A DNA stretch of 64,000 nucleotides, from positions 1,550,001 to 1,614,000 of the forward strand of contig CP013099.1 of assembly GCA_001447805.1 (NCBI GenBank), given 5' to 3'. Numbering within the stretch: the first letter of the stretch is position 1; every line of letters begins with the position of its first letter. The translations under genes were made by a program, and so were the position numbers. The notes beneath the pieces are model-generated. The model did not search any database and had not been told where the DNA came from. It saw only the letters and a program-made list of their open reading frames with translations. Below, piece by piece: positions 9,288-16,604 of the stretch. Origin of the DNA: Candidatus Tenderia electrophaga (GTDB taxonomy: Bacteria; Pseudomonadota; Gammaproteobacteria; Tenderiales; Tenderiaceae).

Positions 9288-10034
9288 TTAATTGAGTAAT
9301 TTTGCAAGGGTTATGATTACAAACTCGTCGGCTCCAAAACGGGAGGCCGTAATGTGAAGCTTGTCACCGTTGTCGCGCGTGATGATGGCGCTCCCGGAGT
9401 GCAATAGGCGATCGAGCGACGCTTGCGGCAATAACTGTAAGGCTTCCTGAACTCCGTGTTCCCCGCGAGCAAACATAGTCCGTGCTGCACTGTTGAAAGA
9501 TATCACGCTGCCGCCGGGATCCATGCCCAACACTGCTACGGGGAGATGTTCAAGAATTTCGTCAGCCTGGTGGCGCTTTTCTGCTACGGCGTCTTGTAAG
9601 GTAGCGCCCTCAGCACCGGGGGGGATCGTTCCGTCAGCGGCGTCAAAATATACGCGGTTCTTTTCTTCGTAATACTGGAAGGCATTTTTTACGCTTTCAC
9701 AAAGCTCGGCGTCATCCCACGGTTTAGTCATGAATTTGTAAATGGCTCCCTGATTGATTGCGTCGGTCACCGAGCTTAAATCGGTATAGCCACTTAACAT
9801 TATCCTCACGCTGGCCGGATGGGATTGTTTGGCCTTGGCCAGGAATTCGGCGCCATTCATCTCCGGCATGCGCATGTCCGAGAGGATGACGTGGATGTCG
9901 TTTTGATCCAATAAGTCCAACCCATCGCGCCCGCTATTGGCGGTATAGATCACATAGCCGTCACTGCGCAACAGGCGCTTAAGGGCGCGGATGATATTCT
10001 CTTCGTCATCGACGATGAGCAGTGCCTTGTCCAT
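9288..10034 (-). CDS. REC-PAS response regulator
   Basis: A 248-residue protein starting at ATG (10034). The receiver occupies residues ~1-120 with D9-D10, phosphoacceptor D53 (LSDMRMPEMNG) and FMTKPW. After a short linker comes a PAS-like domain (~155-245; HLPVAVLGMDPGGSVISFN). It has no DNA-binding, enzymatic or kinase domain, so it probably acts through protein contacts or as a phosphate sink. It is the first gene of the minus-strand island and diverges from the hyp operon, with about 180 bases between them that must hold both promoters. Its receiver resembles those of the REC-HD-GYP and REC-PilB proteins, so all may answer the same kinases. Confidence 0.88.
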   Translation of the reverse strand: MDKALLIVDDEENIIRALKRLLRSDGYVIYTANSGRDGLDLLDQNDIHVILSDMRMPEMNGAEFLAKAKQSHPASVRIMLSGYTDLSSVTDAINQGAIYKFMTKPWDDAELCESVKNAFQYYEEKNRVYFDAADGTIPPGAEGATLQDAVAEKRHQADEILEHLPVAVLGMDPGGSVISFNSAARTMFARGEHGVQEALQLLPQASLDRLLHSGSAIITRDNGDKLHITASRFGADEFVIITLAKLLN

Positions 10035-10216
10035 TTGCCACCTGAGTAAGTCGTTGTCTCGAAATATTCTAGCGGCATTTTTCGGGCAAAAATTAACCTT
10101 CCAACTCAGGGTCGGCCGGATTTGTCGCTCAAATTATCGACGAGGACCGTGGGCAGGCAGGGCCTGTGGACAGTCTCAACACTCGTTGTTTTTTCGTTGG
10201 CGTCAGTCATCTCGTT

Positions 10217-10477
10217 ATGGCATTTTATAAACTTAACTCAGTGATCCGGATGGATCGCATCCATATCAGTCAGGGGGAGGCGGCGCGCGGACCGATGCTG
10301 CACTGGGTCAGGCTGGAGAATGAGCGTATCGTGGAGTACCACATCTCGGCGCCGACGGAGTGGCGACGACGGGCGGGAAGATGCGGGTATCTGAAAATGA
10401 AACGACATTGCGACTGCAGGCCACGTTGGCTGGACGCCATCGACCCCTGTGTCGCTTATGAGCTGAGGCTGCACTGA
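10217..10477 (+). pseudogene. C-terminal remnant of a hydrogenase large-subunit-family (HupK-like) protein
   Basis: An 86-residue frame (ATG at 10217; another at 10250). Two stretches look like the end of HupK or [NiFe]-hydrogenase large-subunit relatives: QGEAARGPMLHWVRLENER followed by ISAPTEW, and the terminal DAIDPCVAYEL, which recalls the DPCxxC end of the large subunit without the second cysteine. About 500 residues expected before this are absent. Between the two stretches the family's usual NFHP-type sequence is missing, and the +2 frame there reads SENETTLRLQA, which fits better. Small frameshifts are therefore likely. The stop overlaps the hypA start (TGATG), as in an intact operon. 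I read it as a decayed gene; a short functional protein is less likely. Confidence 0.55.
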
Positions 10478-10818
10478 TGCATGAGATATCGTTGTGCCAA
10501 GGCGTGTTGAGGGTGATCGAGGAACACGCGGCGCTGCAGCAGTATGTCCGGGTCAAAACCGTCTGGCTGGAAGTAGGCGCCTTGGCCGGGGTGGAGCTGG
10601 AGGCGCTGCGTTTCGGTTTCGATGTGGTGATGAAGAACTCTATCGCCGCCGCCGCGCAACTGGAGATCATCGAGCGCCCCGGCCGCGCCTGGTGTCTACA
10701 ATGTATGAAAGAGGTGCCGGTGCAACGGCGTTTTGACGCCTGTCCCGATTGCGGCGGTTATCAGCTGCAGGTCAGCGGCGGGGAGGAGTTGCGGATCAAA
10801 GAACTGGAGGTGGAGTGA
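10477..10818 (+). CDS. hypA: Hydrogenase nickel-incorporation protein HypA
   Basis: A 113-residue metallochaperone starting MHEISLCQG, the conserved HypA N-terminus whose His2 binds nickel. The C-terminal half carries the structural zinc site: a first CxxC (CLQC, ~residue 70) and a second (CPDC, ~residue 89). With HypB it delivers nickel to the hydrogenase large subunit in the cytoplasm. Length is normal. The start overlaps the upstream remnant's stop by one base, and the stop overlaps the hypB start by one base (TGATG), so hypAB are translationally coupled. Confidence 0.96.
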   Translation: MHEISLCQGVLRVIEEHAALQQYVRVKTVWLEVGALAGVELEALRFGFDVVMKNSIAAAAQLEIIERPGRAWCLQCMKEVPVQRRFDACPDCGGYQLQVSGGEELRIKELEVE

Positions 10819-11591
10819 TGTGTGTGACATGCGGTTGTAGCGGTGGCAACGAGATTGGGGGAGTGCACATGGATGACGGACATCATCATCACCATGCCCG
10901 CGCCCCCCATCTCAGCGCTGCGCGCAAGGTGCAGATCGAGACCGATATCCTGGCCAAGAACAACGCCTATGCCGCGGCCAACCGGCGCTTCTTCGCCGCG
11001 CAGGATATTCTCGCCCTTAACCTGGTCTCCAGCCCCGGATCGGGCAAGACCACGCTGCTGACCCGTACCATCACCGATCTGCGGGCGCAGCTGGAGATGG
11101 CTGTGATCGAGGGCGACCAGCAGACCAGCCACGATGCCGAACGCATCCGCGCCACCGGCGTGCAGGCCTTGCAGATCAATACTGGCAAGGGTTGCCATCT
11201 GGACGGTCACATGATCGGCCATGCCTTGGAAGAACTACAGCCGTCGGGCGACAGCGTGTTGTTCATCGAAAACGTCGGTAACCTGGTCTGTCCCGCCGCC
11301 TTCGATCTGGGCGAGGCGCACAAAGTCGTTATCCTGTCGGTAACCGAGGGGGAGGACAAGCCGCTCAAGTATCCCGACATGTTTGCCGCCGCCGATGTGA
11401 TGATCCTCAACAAGGTCGATCTGCTGCCCTATGTGGCGTTCGATGTGGATCAATGCGTGGACTATGCCCGCCGCGTCAATCCAAATATCGAGATCCTGCA
11501 GCTCTCCGCCACCCAGGGCCTTGGTCTGGATGGATGGTACGGCTGGATAGACGCGCAGCGCCAGACGTTGGCGCAGGCGAAGGAGGCCTGA
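10818..11591 (+). CDS. hypB: Hydrogenase nickel-incorporation GTPase HypB
   Basis: A 257-residue protein. The start is the ATG at 10818 overlapping the hypA stop; a longer frame from 10749 lies inside hypA and is rejected. The N-terminus has the high-affinity nickel motif CxxCGC ([10 protein letters not shown]) and a short histidine stretch (HHHHH), which suggests some nickel storage. The GTPase domain has P-loop SSPGSGKTT (~residue 72), the conserved metal-binding region and NKVDL. It hydrolyses GTP to drive nickel transfer with HypA. It is slightly shorter than HypB proteins with long His tracts. Confidence 0.96.
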   Translation: MCVTCGCSGGNEIGGVHMDDGHHHHHARAPHLSAARKVQIETDILAKNNAYAAANRRFFAAQDILALNLVSSPGSGKTTLLTRTITDLRAQLEMAVIEGDQQTSHDAERIRATGVQALQINTGKGCHLDGHMIGHALEELQPSGDSVLFIENVGNLVCPAAFDLGEAHKVVILSVTEGEDKPLKYPDMFAAADVMILNKVDLLPYVAFDVDQCVDYARRVNPNIEILQLSATQGLGLDGWYGWIDAQRQTLAQAKEA

Positions 11592-11592
11592 T

Positions 11593-11826
11593 ATGTGCCT
11601 GGCCATCCCCGCCGAGGTGCTCACTATCAGCGCTGACGGTGATACCGCCCTGGTCTCTTTGGGCGGTGTAAAAAAGCAGATCTCGCTGGCCCTGGTGGAG
11701 GCAGTGAAGGTGGGGGACTATGTGTTGATTCACGTCGGTTACGCCCTCAACACCATCAGTCCGGAAGAGGCGCAAAAGACCCTGGACTTGTTCGCCGAGG
11801 CCGGTATGTTGGAGCATGCGCAATGA
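11593..11826 (+). CDS. hypC: Hydrogenase maturation chaperone HypC/HupF
   Basis: A 77-residue chaperone with the defining start MCLAIPAEV; Cys2 holds the Fe(CN)2CO precursor together with HypD and later binds the large subunit. GAGG lies about seven bases before the ATG. It starts two bases after hypB and overlaps hypD by four (ATGA), consistent with one hypABCDE transcript. Confidence 0.96.
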   Translation: MCLAIPAEVLTISADGDTALVSLGGVKKQISLALVEAVKVGDYVLIHVGYALNTISPEEAQKTLDLFAEAGMLEHAQ

Positions 11827-12956
11827 AATACATCGACGAATTCCGCGATCAAGGGGCGGCCCGCCACATCGCCCTGGCCCTGCGCAAAGAGGCCCGGCCG
11901 GAGCGCCATTACCGTTTGATGGAGTTCTGTGGCGGCCATACCCATGCCATTTTCCGTTACGGCGTGCAGGACCTGATGCCCGACAATGTGGAGTTCGTCC
12001 ACGGCCCCGGTTGCCCGGTATGTGTGCTGCCCATCGGTCGTATCGACGAGGCTATGCAGTTGGCGCAGAGACACGGCGTCACCCTGTGCACCTACGGCGA
12101 CATGATGCGCGTGCCGGCCGGGCAGCGGCGCAGCCTGATGCAGGCCAAGGCCGACGGCGCCGACATCCACATGGTCTATTCCACCCAGGATGCCCTCAAG
12201 ATCGCGCGCGACAATCCGGACAAACAGGTGGTGTTCTTCGCCATCGGCTTCGAGACCACCACGCCGCCCACGGCGGTGGCCGTCAAACAGGCCGCGGCGG
12301 AAGGTTTGCAAAACTTCAGCGTATTCTGCAATCACGTGCTGACACCTGCGGCCCTGGGGGCAATCCTGAACGCACCGGAGCCGGTGGACATCGACGCCTT
12401 TCTCGGCCCGTCCCATGTCAGCACCGTCATCGGTAGCCGCCCGTATGAGCCGTTCGCCGAACACTACGGCAAGCCCATCGTCATCGCCGGCTTCGAGCCG
12501 CTGGATGTGATGCAATCGGCGCTGATGGCGGTGCGCCTGCTCAATGAAGCGCGCTGCGTGGTGGAGAACGAATATACCCGCGCTGTCACCCGCGACGGTA
12601 ATACCAAGGCGCAGGCGCTGGTGGACGAGGTGTTCGAACTGCGCGACAGCTTCGAGTGGCGCGGCCTGGGGCTGATCCCGGAGAGCGCCTTGAAAATCCG
12701 GCCGGCATATGCCGAGTACGATGCCGAACGGCGCTTCGCGGTCAGCGCCGAGCCGGTCACCGATGTCAAAGGCTGCGCCTGCCCCGACATCCTGCGCGGT
12801 CAGAAAAAACCGGTGGAGTGCAAACTGTTCGGCAGCGTCTGCACGCCGGAAAATCCCATGGGTTCGTGCATGGTCTCATCGGAAGGCGCCTGCGCCGCGT
12901 ACTGGTCCTACGGGCGTTTTCGCGGTGAGCAGAAAAACAAGGCGGGCGTGGCATGA
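11823..12956 (+). CDS. hypD: Hydrogenase Fe-cofactor assembly protein HypD
   Basis: A 377-residue iron-sulfur scaffold on which the Fe(CN)2CO group is built with HypC and HypE. Conserved elements are present: MEFCGGHTHAIFRYG, HGPGCPVCVLP, the FFAIGFETTTP region and the C-terminal cysteines of the [4Fe-4S] site (GCACPDIL, CKLFGSVCTPENPMGSC). Length is normal for the family. It overlaps hypC and hypE by four bases on each side. Confidence 0.97.
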   Translation: MKYIDEFRDQGAARHIALALRKEARPERHYRLMEFCGGHTHAIFRYGVQDLMPDNVEFVHGPGCPVCVLPIGRIDEAMQLAQRHGVTLCTYGDMMRVPAGQRRSLMQAKADGADIHMVYSTQDALKIARDNPDKQVVFFAIGFETTTPPTAVAVKQAAAEGLQNFSVFCNHVLTPAALGAILNAPEPVDIDAFLGPSHVSTVIGSRPYEPFAEHYGKPIVIAGFEPLDVMQSALMAVRLLNEARCVVENEYTRAVTRDGNTKAQALVDEVFELRDSFEWRGLGLIPESALKIRPAYAEYDAERRFAVSAEPVTDVKGCACPDILRGQKKPVECKLFGSVCTPENPMGSCMVSSEGACAAYWSYGRFRGEQKNKAGVA

Positions 12957-13981
12957 GTCCCCGCCTGAACTTAGCACACGGCGTGGTGGATATGAGCCAC
13001 GGTGGCGGCGGCCGCGCCATGGCCCGTCTTATCGAGACGCTGTTTTTGAAACATCTGGACAACGAGCTGTTGCGGCAGGGCAATGACCAGGCCCGCTTTG
13101 CCGTCGCCGCCGGGCGCATGGTGATGAGCACCGACGCCCACGTCATCGCGCCGCTGTTCTTCCCCGGCGGCGACATCGGCAGCCTGGCGGTGCACGGCAC
13201 GGTCAACGACGTAGCCATGTCAGGCGCCACACCGCTGTATCTCTCCGCCGCCTTTATATTGGAGGAAGGCTTTCCCCTGGCCGCATTGGAACGCATTGTC
13301 ATCAGCATGGCGAAGGCGGCGCGTGACGCCGGGGTGGCCGTGGTCTGCGGCGATACCAAGGTGGTGGAAAAGGGTAAGGGCGATGGTTGCTTCATCACCA
13401 CCGCCGGGCTGGGCGTGGTGCCGGAGGGTGTCAACATCTCCGGCGAGCGCGCCCGGCGCGGTGACGCCATCCTGGTGAGCGGCAGCGTGGGCGATCACGG
13501 CGTGGCCATTTTGTCCAAACGTGAACACCTGGAATTCGATACCGCCATCGAATCGGACTCCGCCGCCTTGAACGGCCTGGTCGCCGACATGGTGCGCGCC
13601 GTCCCCGATATCCATTGTCTGCGTGATCCCACCCGCGGCGGCCTGGCCGCCACCCTCAACGAACTGGCCAGGCAATCCCGGGTGGGTATGCAATTGCAGG
13701 AAAGCGCCATCCCGGTGCGCCGGGAAGTGGCTGCGGCCTGCGAGCTGTTGGGCTTGGATCCACTGTACATCGCCAATGAAGGTAAACTGATCGCCATCTG
13801 CGCCGCCGAGCATGCTGATGCTCTACTGACGGCGATGCGCCATCATCCCCTGGGACGAAACGCCGCCGTCATCGGCCGGGTGATTGAGGATGATCATCAA
13901 CTGGTGCAGATGGAAACCGCCTTCGGCGGCCAGCGCGTTGTCGATTGGCTGTCGGGCGAACAGCTGCCGAGGATCTGTTAG
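12953..13981 (+). CDS. hypE: Carbamoyl dehydratase HypE
   Basis: A 342-residue enzyme of the PurM/SelD-like ATP-binding family. It dehydrates the thiocarbamate that HypF places on its C-terminal cysteine, yielding the thiocyanate that supplies CN to HypCD. The protein ends PRIC, with the modified cysteine as the last residue. N-terminal HGGGGR-like sequence (MSHGGGGRAM) and VNDVAMSGA are typical. It is the last gene of the operon, and its partner HypF lies about 15 kb away on the other strand. Confidence 0.97.
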   Translation: MSPRLNLAHGVVDMSHGGGGRAMARLIETLFLKHLDNELLRQGNDQARFAVAAGRMVMSTDAHVIAPLFFPGGDIGSLAVHGTVNDVAMSGATPLYLSAAFILEEGFPLAALERIVISMAKAARDAGVAVVCGDTKVVEKGKGDGCFITTAGLGVVPEGVNISGERARRGDAILVSGSVGDHGVAILSKREHLEFDTAIESDSAALNGLVADMVRAVPDIHCLRDPTRGGLAATLNELARQSRVGMQLQESAIPVRREVAAACELLGLDPLYIANEGKLIAICAAEHADALLTAMRHHPLGRNAAVIGRVIEDDHQLVQMETAFGGQRVVDWLSGEQLPRIC

Positions 13982-13994
13982 CCCGCGCGTCGAT

Positions 13995-14037
13995 CGGGAC
14001 CTGCATTTGGATGTCGCCGACAGGCGCCTAGGTCCCG
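13995..14037. terminator. Inverted repeat between hypE and the convergent HD-GYP gene (weak)
   Basis: CGGGACCT (13995-14002) and AGGTCCCG (14030-14037) form an 8-bp stem with a 27-base loop at the junction of two convergent genes. The right arm covers the last bases of the minus-strand HD-GYP gene. No T-run follows on either strand. It may help end transcription, but the evidence is thin. Confidence 0.25.
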
Positions 14038-15158
14038 TAGATATCTTCTTTGAAGCGCCGCTGAATTTTCTCTATTTCATCTTCGTTCTTGATCAAGGCG
14101 TTGACACAATCGCTGTCCAGTTGTATGCCCGCCACCTGTTTCAGCCAGGCGAAGGCGGCGTCATTGCTCCAGGCCTCTTTGTAGGGACGTCTGCTGGTTA
14201 AGGCATCGAACACGTCGGCCACTGCAACGATACGGGCCTCCAGCGGTATATCGGCCCCCTTGTGCTCCCTGAGGTATCCTTGTCCGTTTATTGCTTCATG
14301 ATGAAATTCGGCAATATTGCGCAGCATATCTACATGTTCGATAGTCTCTAGACCGAAGTTGGCTAACAAGCTGTCGATGATTTCCCGGCCTTTTTTTACG
14401 TGGGTTTGCATTATCAGTTTTTCTTCATCAGTGAGCTTGCCGTTTTTCAACAAAATATTATCCGGGATGCCAATCTTTCCGATGTCATGCAGAGGTGAAA
14501 ACAAAAATATGTGTTCGATGAAGTCGTCGTCGAGATGGTGCGATTCCGACAATTCGGCGGCGATCAACTTGGCATACCGCGACATGCGGTCGAGGTGGCT
14601 GCCGGTTTCCGAGTCACGTAGGTGGGTGATTTCGCCGGTGGTTTTGAGTGCGGCTGCCAGTGTTTTTATATTGGACAGTTCATTGATGACCATTAAGCTG
14701 AGTAGATGGCCGAAGATGTCGAGATGATTCATGTCCTCAGGCGCGAATACATCAGGTTCATGACTGTTGAAAAATATAAAACCGAGCAATGCGCCTTTGT
14801 TAAACATGGGCATGGTATAGCTGGCTGCATAGCCATGACGACCGATACGGGGACGGTGGGTCGAGTTTTCCTCCTCTTGAGTGACCGTGTTGCTTATTAC
14901 ATTTGGCTGGCCATCTGTTATCAGCGCCTGCAAGTTTGGTACGTCTTGTAGATAGCCATGCTCATGCCCGGGAAGCGAGGATGCCTCACCGCTATGCAGA
15001 TAGGCGTTCAGGGCGCCGGTTTTCGGGTCATAGAGGGTGATGGCGATACGGGCGACATAGGGGAAGTAGTGCGTTACCACCTTGTGCGCATGGACGAGTT
15101 TTTCATTTAAGGGGATGTCTTGATTGAGGGCTGCAAGGATGTCTTTGTGTTTTTTCAT
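14028..15158 (-). CDS. GAF-HD-GYP domain protein
   Basis: A 376-residue protein. The frame opens at TTG (15227), but ATG at 15158 (MKKHKDIL) is the likelier start; no strong ribosome site is visible for either. A GAF-like sensor domain (~residues 25-165) precedes an HD-GYP domain with HDIGKIGIP and the DVFDALTSRRPYKEAW element. The signature reads HHEAINGQGYL, so the proline of GYP is leucine. It may hydrolyse c-di-GMP, or it may be a modified member with lower or altered activity. It lacks a receiver, unlike the protein at 6424-7731, and is convergent with hypE. Confidence 0.88.
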   Translation of the reverse strand: MKKHKDILAALNQDIPLNEKLVHAHKVVTHYFPYVARIAITLYDPKTGALNAYLHSGEASSLPGHEHGYLQDVPNLQALITDGQPNVISNTVTQEEENSTHRPRIGRHGYAASYTMPMFNKGALLGFIFFNSHEPDVFAPEDMNHLDIFGHLLSLMVINELSNIKTLAAALKTTGEITHLRDSETGSHLDRMSRYAKLIAAELSESHHLDDDFIEHIFLFSPLHDIGKIGIPDNILLKNGKLTDEEKLIMQTHVKKGREIIDSLLANFGLETIEHVDMLRNIAEFHHEAINGQGYLREHKGADIPLEARIVAVADVFDALTSRRPYKEAWSNDAAFAWLKQVAGIQLDSDCVNALIKNEDEIEKIQRRFKEDIYGT

Positions 15159-15521
15159 CTTGTCTTGAGCGTTCCAGGCTGGTTTGATCCGGAAATAAGT
15201 ACCATAAAGAATTAATGGATATTGCAACTATTGGTGTCTATCTGCTCTGATCGGCAGGGTCAGCCGACAAGTTAACGTGTATTGAAAATATTCTTGCGGC
15301 CGGCCAGCCTTGAGTGTTTCGCCGTTGCTTCGCGGAACAGGCCGGAGGGGATGACGACCAAGTTCGAAATACAGACAGGGTTACCAGTATGTATAACAAA
15401 GCTCTCGATAAGGCGTTTGCGCTGGCTTTGCATTACGCTTGATGTCGGACACCAGTGTGTTTATTCTGAACCAGACCGTTGCCGCGGCTTCAACAGTATT
15501 GACCCGCTAAGGAATAGCTGA
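15159..15521. other. Intergenic region with divergent promoters
   Basis: About 360 bases between the minus-strand HD-GYP gene and the plus-strand RND adaptor. It must hold both promoters, but no consensus sigma-70 pair stands out. A 79-codon frame (15282-15521) opens on TTG and lacks recognisable protein features; I do not call it. Confidence 0.5.
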
Positions 15522-16604
15522 ATGTCCCGCTCCTGGATCGTTACCAGCATCATCGTTGCCGTCATAATCTTTTGGGTGTTATCCGGGGTGTTCATTCCCA
15601 ATGCTGATCCCCATGCGCAATCGGTGCCGCCGGCCGAGAATATAATCCCCAAGGTACGTGTACAGGTGTCCAGCGCCGAGCCGATGGCCAGCCGTTTGAA
15701 TCTGCAGGGCCAGACCGTCGCTGATCGTAAAGTGACCCTCCGTGCCGAGACCCATGGGGTGGTGGAGGCGGTCTTGGTGGAACGCGGCGTGCGAGTGCAA
15801 GCGGGCGAGCTATTGGTGCGCCTGGCCATGGAGGATCGCCGCGCCAAACTGGTGCAAGCCAAGGCGTTGCTGGATCAACGTCAGGCCGAGTACGAGGCGG
15901 CGCAGCGTCTGCAGGAGGGGGGCTTTCAGGCGCAGACGGCGCTGGCCCGCGCCAAGGCGGAAGTGGCGGCGGCCCGGGCTGCGGTCGAGCTGGCGCAGCT
16001 GGAAATAGAACGGGTGAGCATCCACGCGCCGATTGCCGGCATCGTCAATCAACGCCATCTGGACGTGGGCGATTTTGTCGATCGCGGTGAGCCGGTAGCG
16101 ACCATTGTGGATCTGGATCCGATTCGCATCGTCGGCCAGGTCTCCGAGCGCTTCCTGGATCAAATCCACCGCGGCAGCGCGGGTGAGGTGCGGTTGCTCG
16201 ACGGTCGCACGGTGACCGGTACCGTCAGTTACGTGGGCGCCGTGGCCGCCGAACCCACCCGCACCTTTCCGGTGGAGCTGGAGATTCCCAATCCCGACGG
16301 TCGCATTATCGAAGGCGTGACGGCAGAACTGGCCCTGCCCATCCGCCAAGCGCGCGCCCACCGTGTGCCGCCGTCGGTGCTGACCTTGTCCGACAACGGC
16401 GCGCTGGGCGTGAAGGCCGTCAGCGACGCGAGCAGGGTGGTGTTCCATGAGGTCAAGGTGCTGGGCGATAGTCCCGAAGGGATTTGGCTGGGCGGTCTGC
16501 CTGATGAGATTCATCTGATCACGGTGGGCCAGGAGTATGTGCTGAGCGGCCAACGCGTCGACGCCGTGCCGGTGGGCCGGTTGCCCGCGGCGCAGGCCCG
16601 ATAA
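15522..16604 (+). CDS. RND efflux periplasmic adaptor (membrane fusion protein)
   Basis: A 360-residue HlyD/AcrA-type adaptor. A single N-terminal membrane segment (~residues 5-25, IVTSIIVAVIIFWVL) anchors it to the inner membrane. Two lipoyl half-motifs flank a helical hairpin rich in Gln, Ala and Lys (~110-170), followed by the beta-barrel and membrane-proximal domains. It joins the RND pump to an outer-membrane channel. Its stop overlaps the pump's ATG (TAATG), so the two are coupled. No TolC-like gene is present, so the channel must be encoded elsewhere. Confidence 0.93.
   Translation: MSRSWIVTSIIVAVIIFWVLSGVFIPNADPHAQSVPPAENIIPKVRVQVSSAEPMASRLNLQGQTVADRKVTLRAETHGVVEAVLVERGVRVQAGELLVRLAMEDRRAKLVQAKALLDQRQAEYEAAQRLQEGGFQAQTALARAKAEVAAARAAVELAQLEIERVSIHAPIAGIVNQRHLDVGDFVDRGEPVATIVDLDPIRIVGQVSERFLDQIHRGSAGEVRLLDGRTVTGTVSYVGAVAAEPTRTFPVELEIPNPDGRIIEGVTAELALPIRQARAHRVPPSVLTLSDNGALGVKAVSDASRVVFHEVKVLGDSPEGIWLGGLPDEIHLITVGQEYVLSGQRVDAVPVGRLPAAQAR

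Noticed and set aside
15282-15521. 79-codon frame ending just before the RND adaptor
   Set aside because: TTG start, no ribosome site, no recognisable features; the adjacent stop and start are likely chance.
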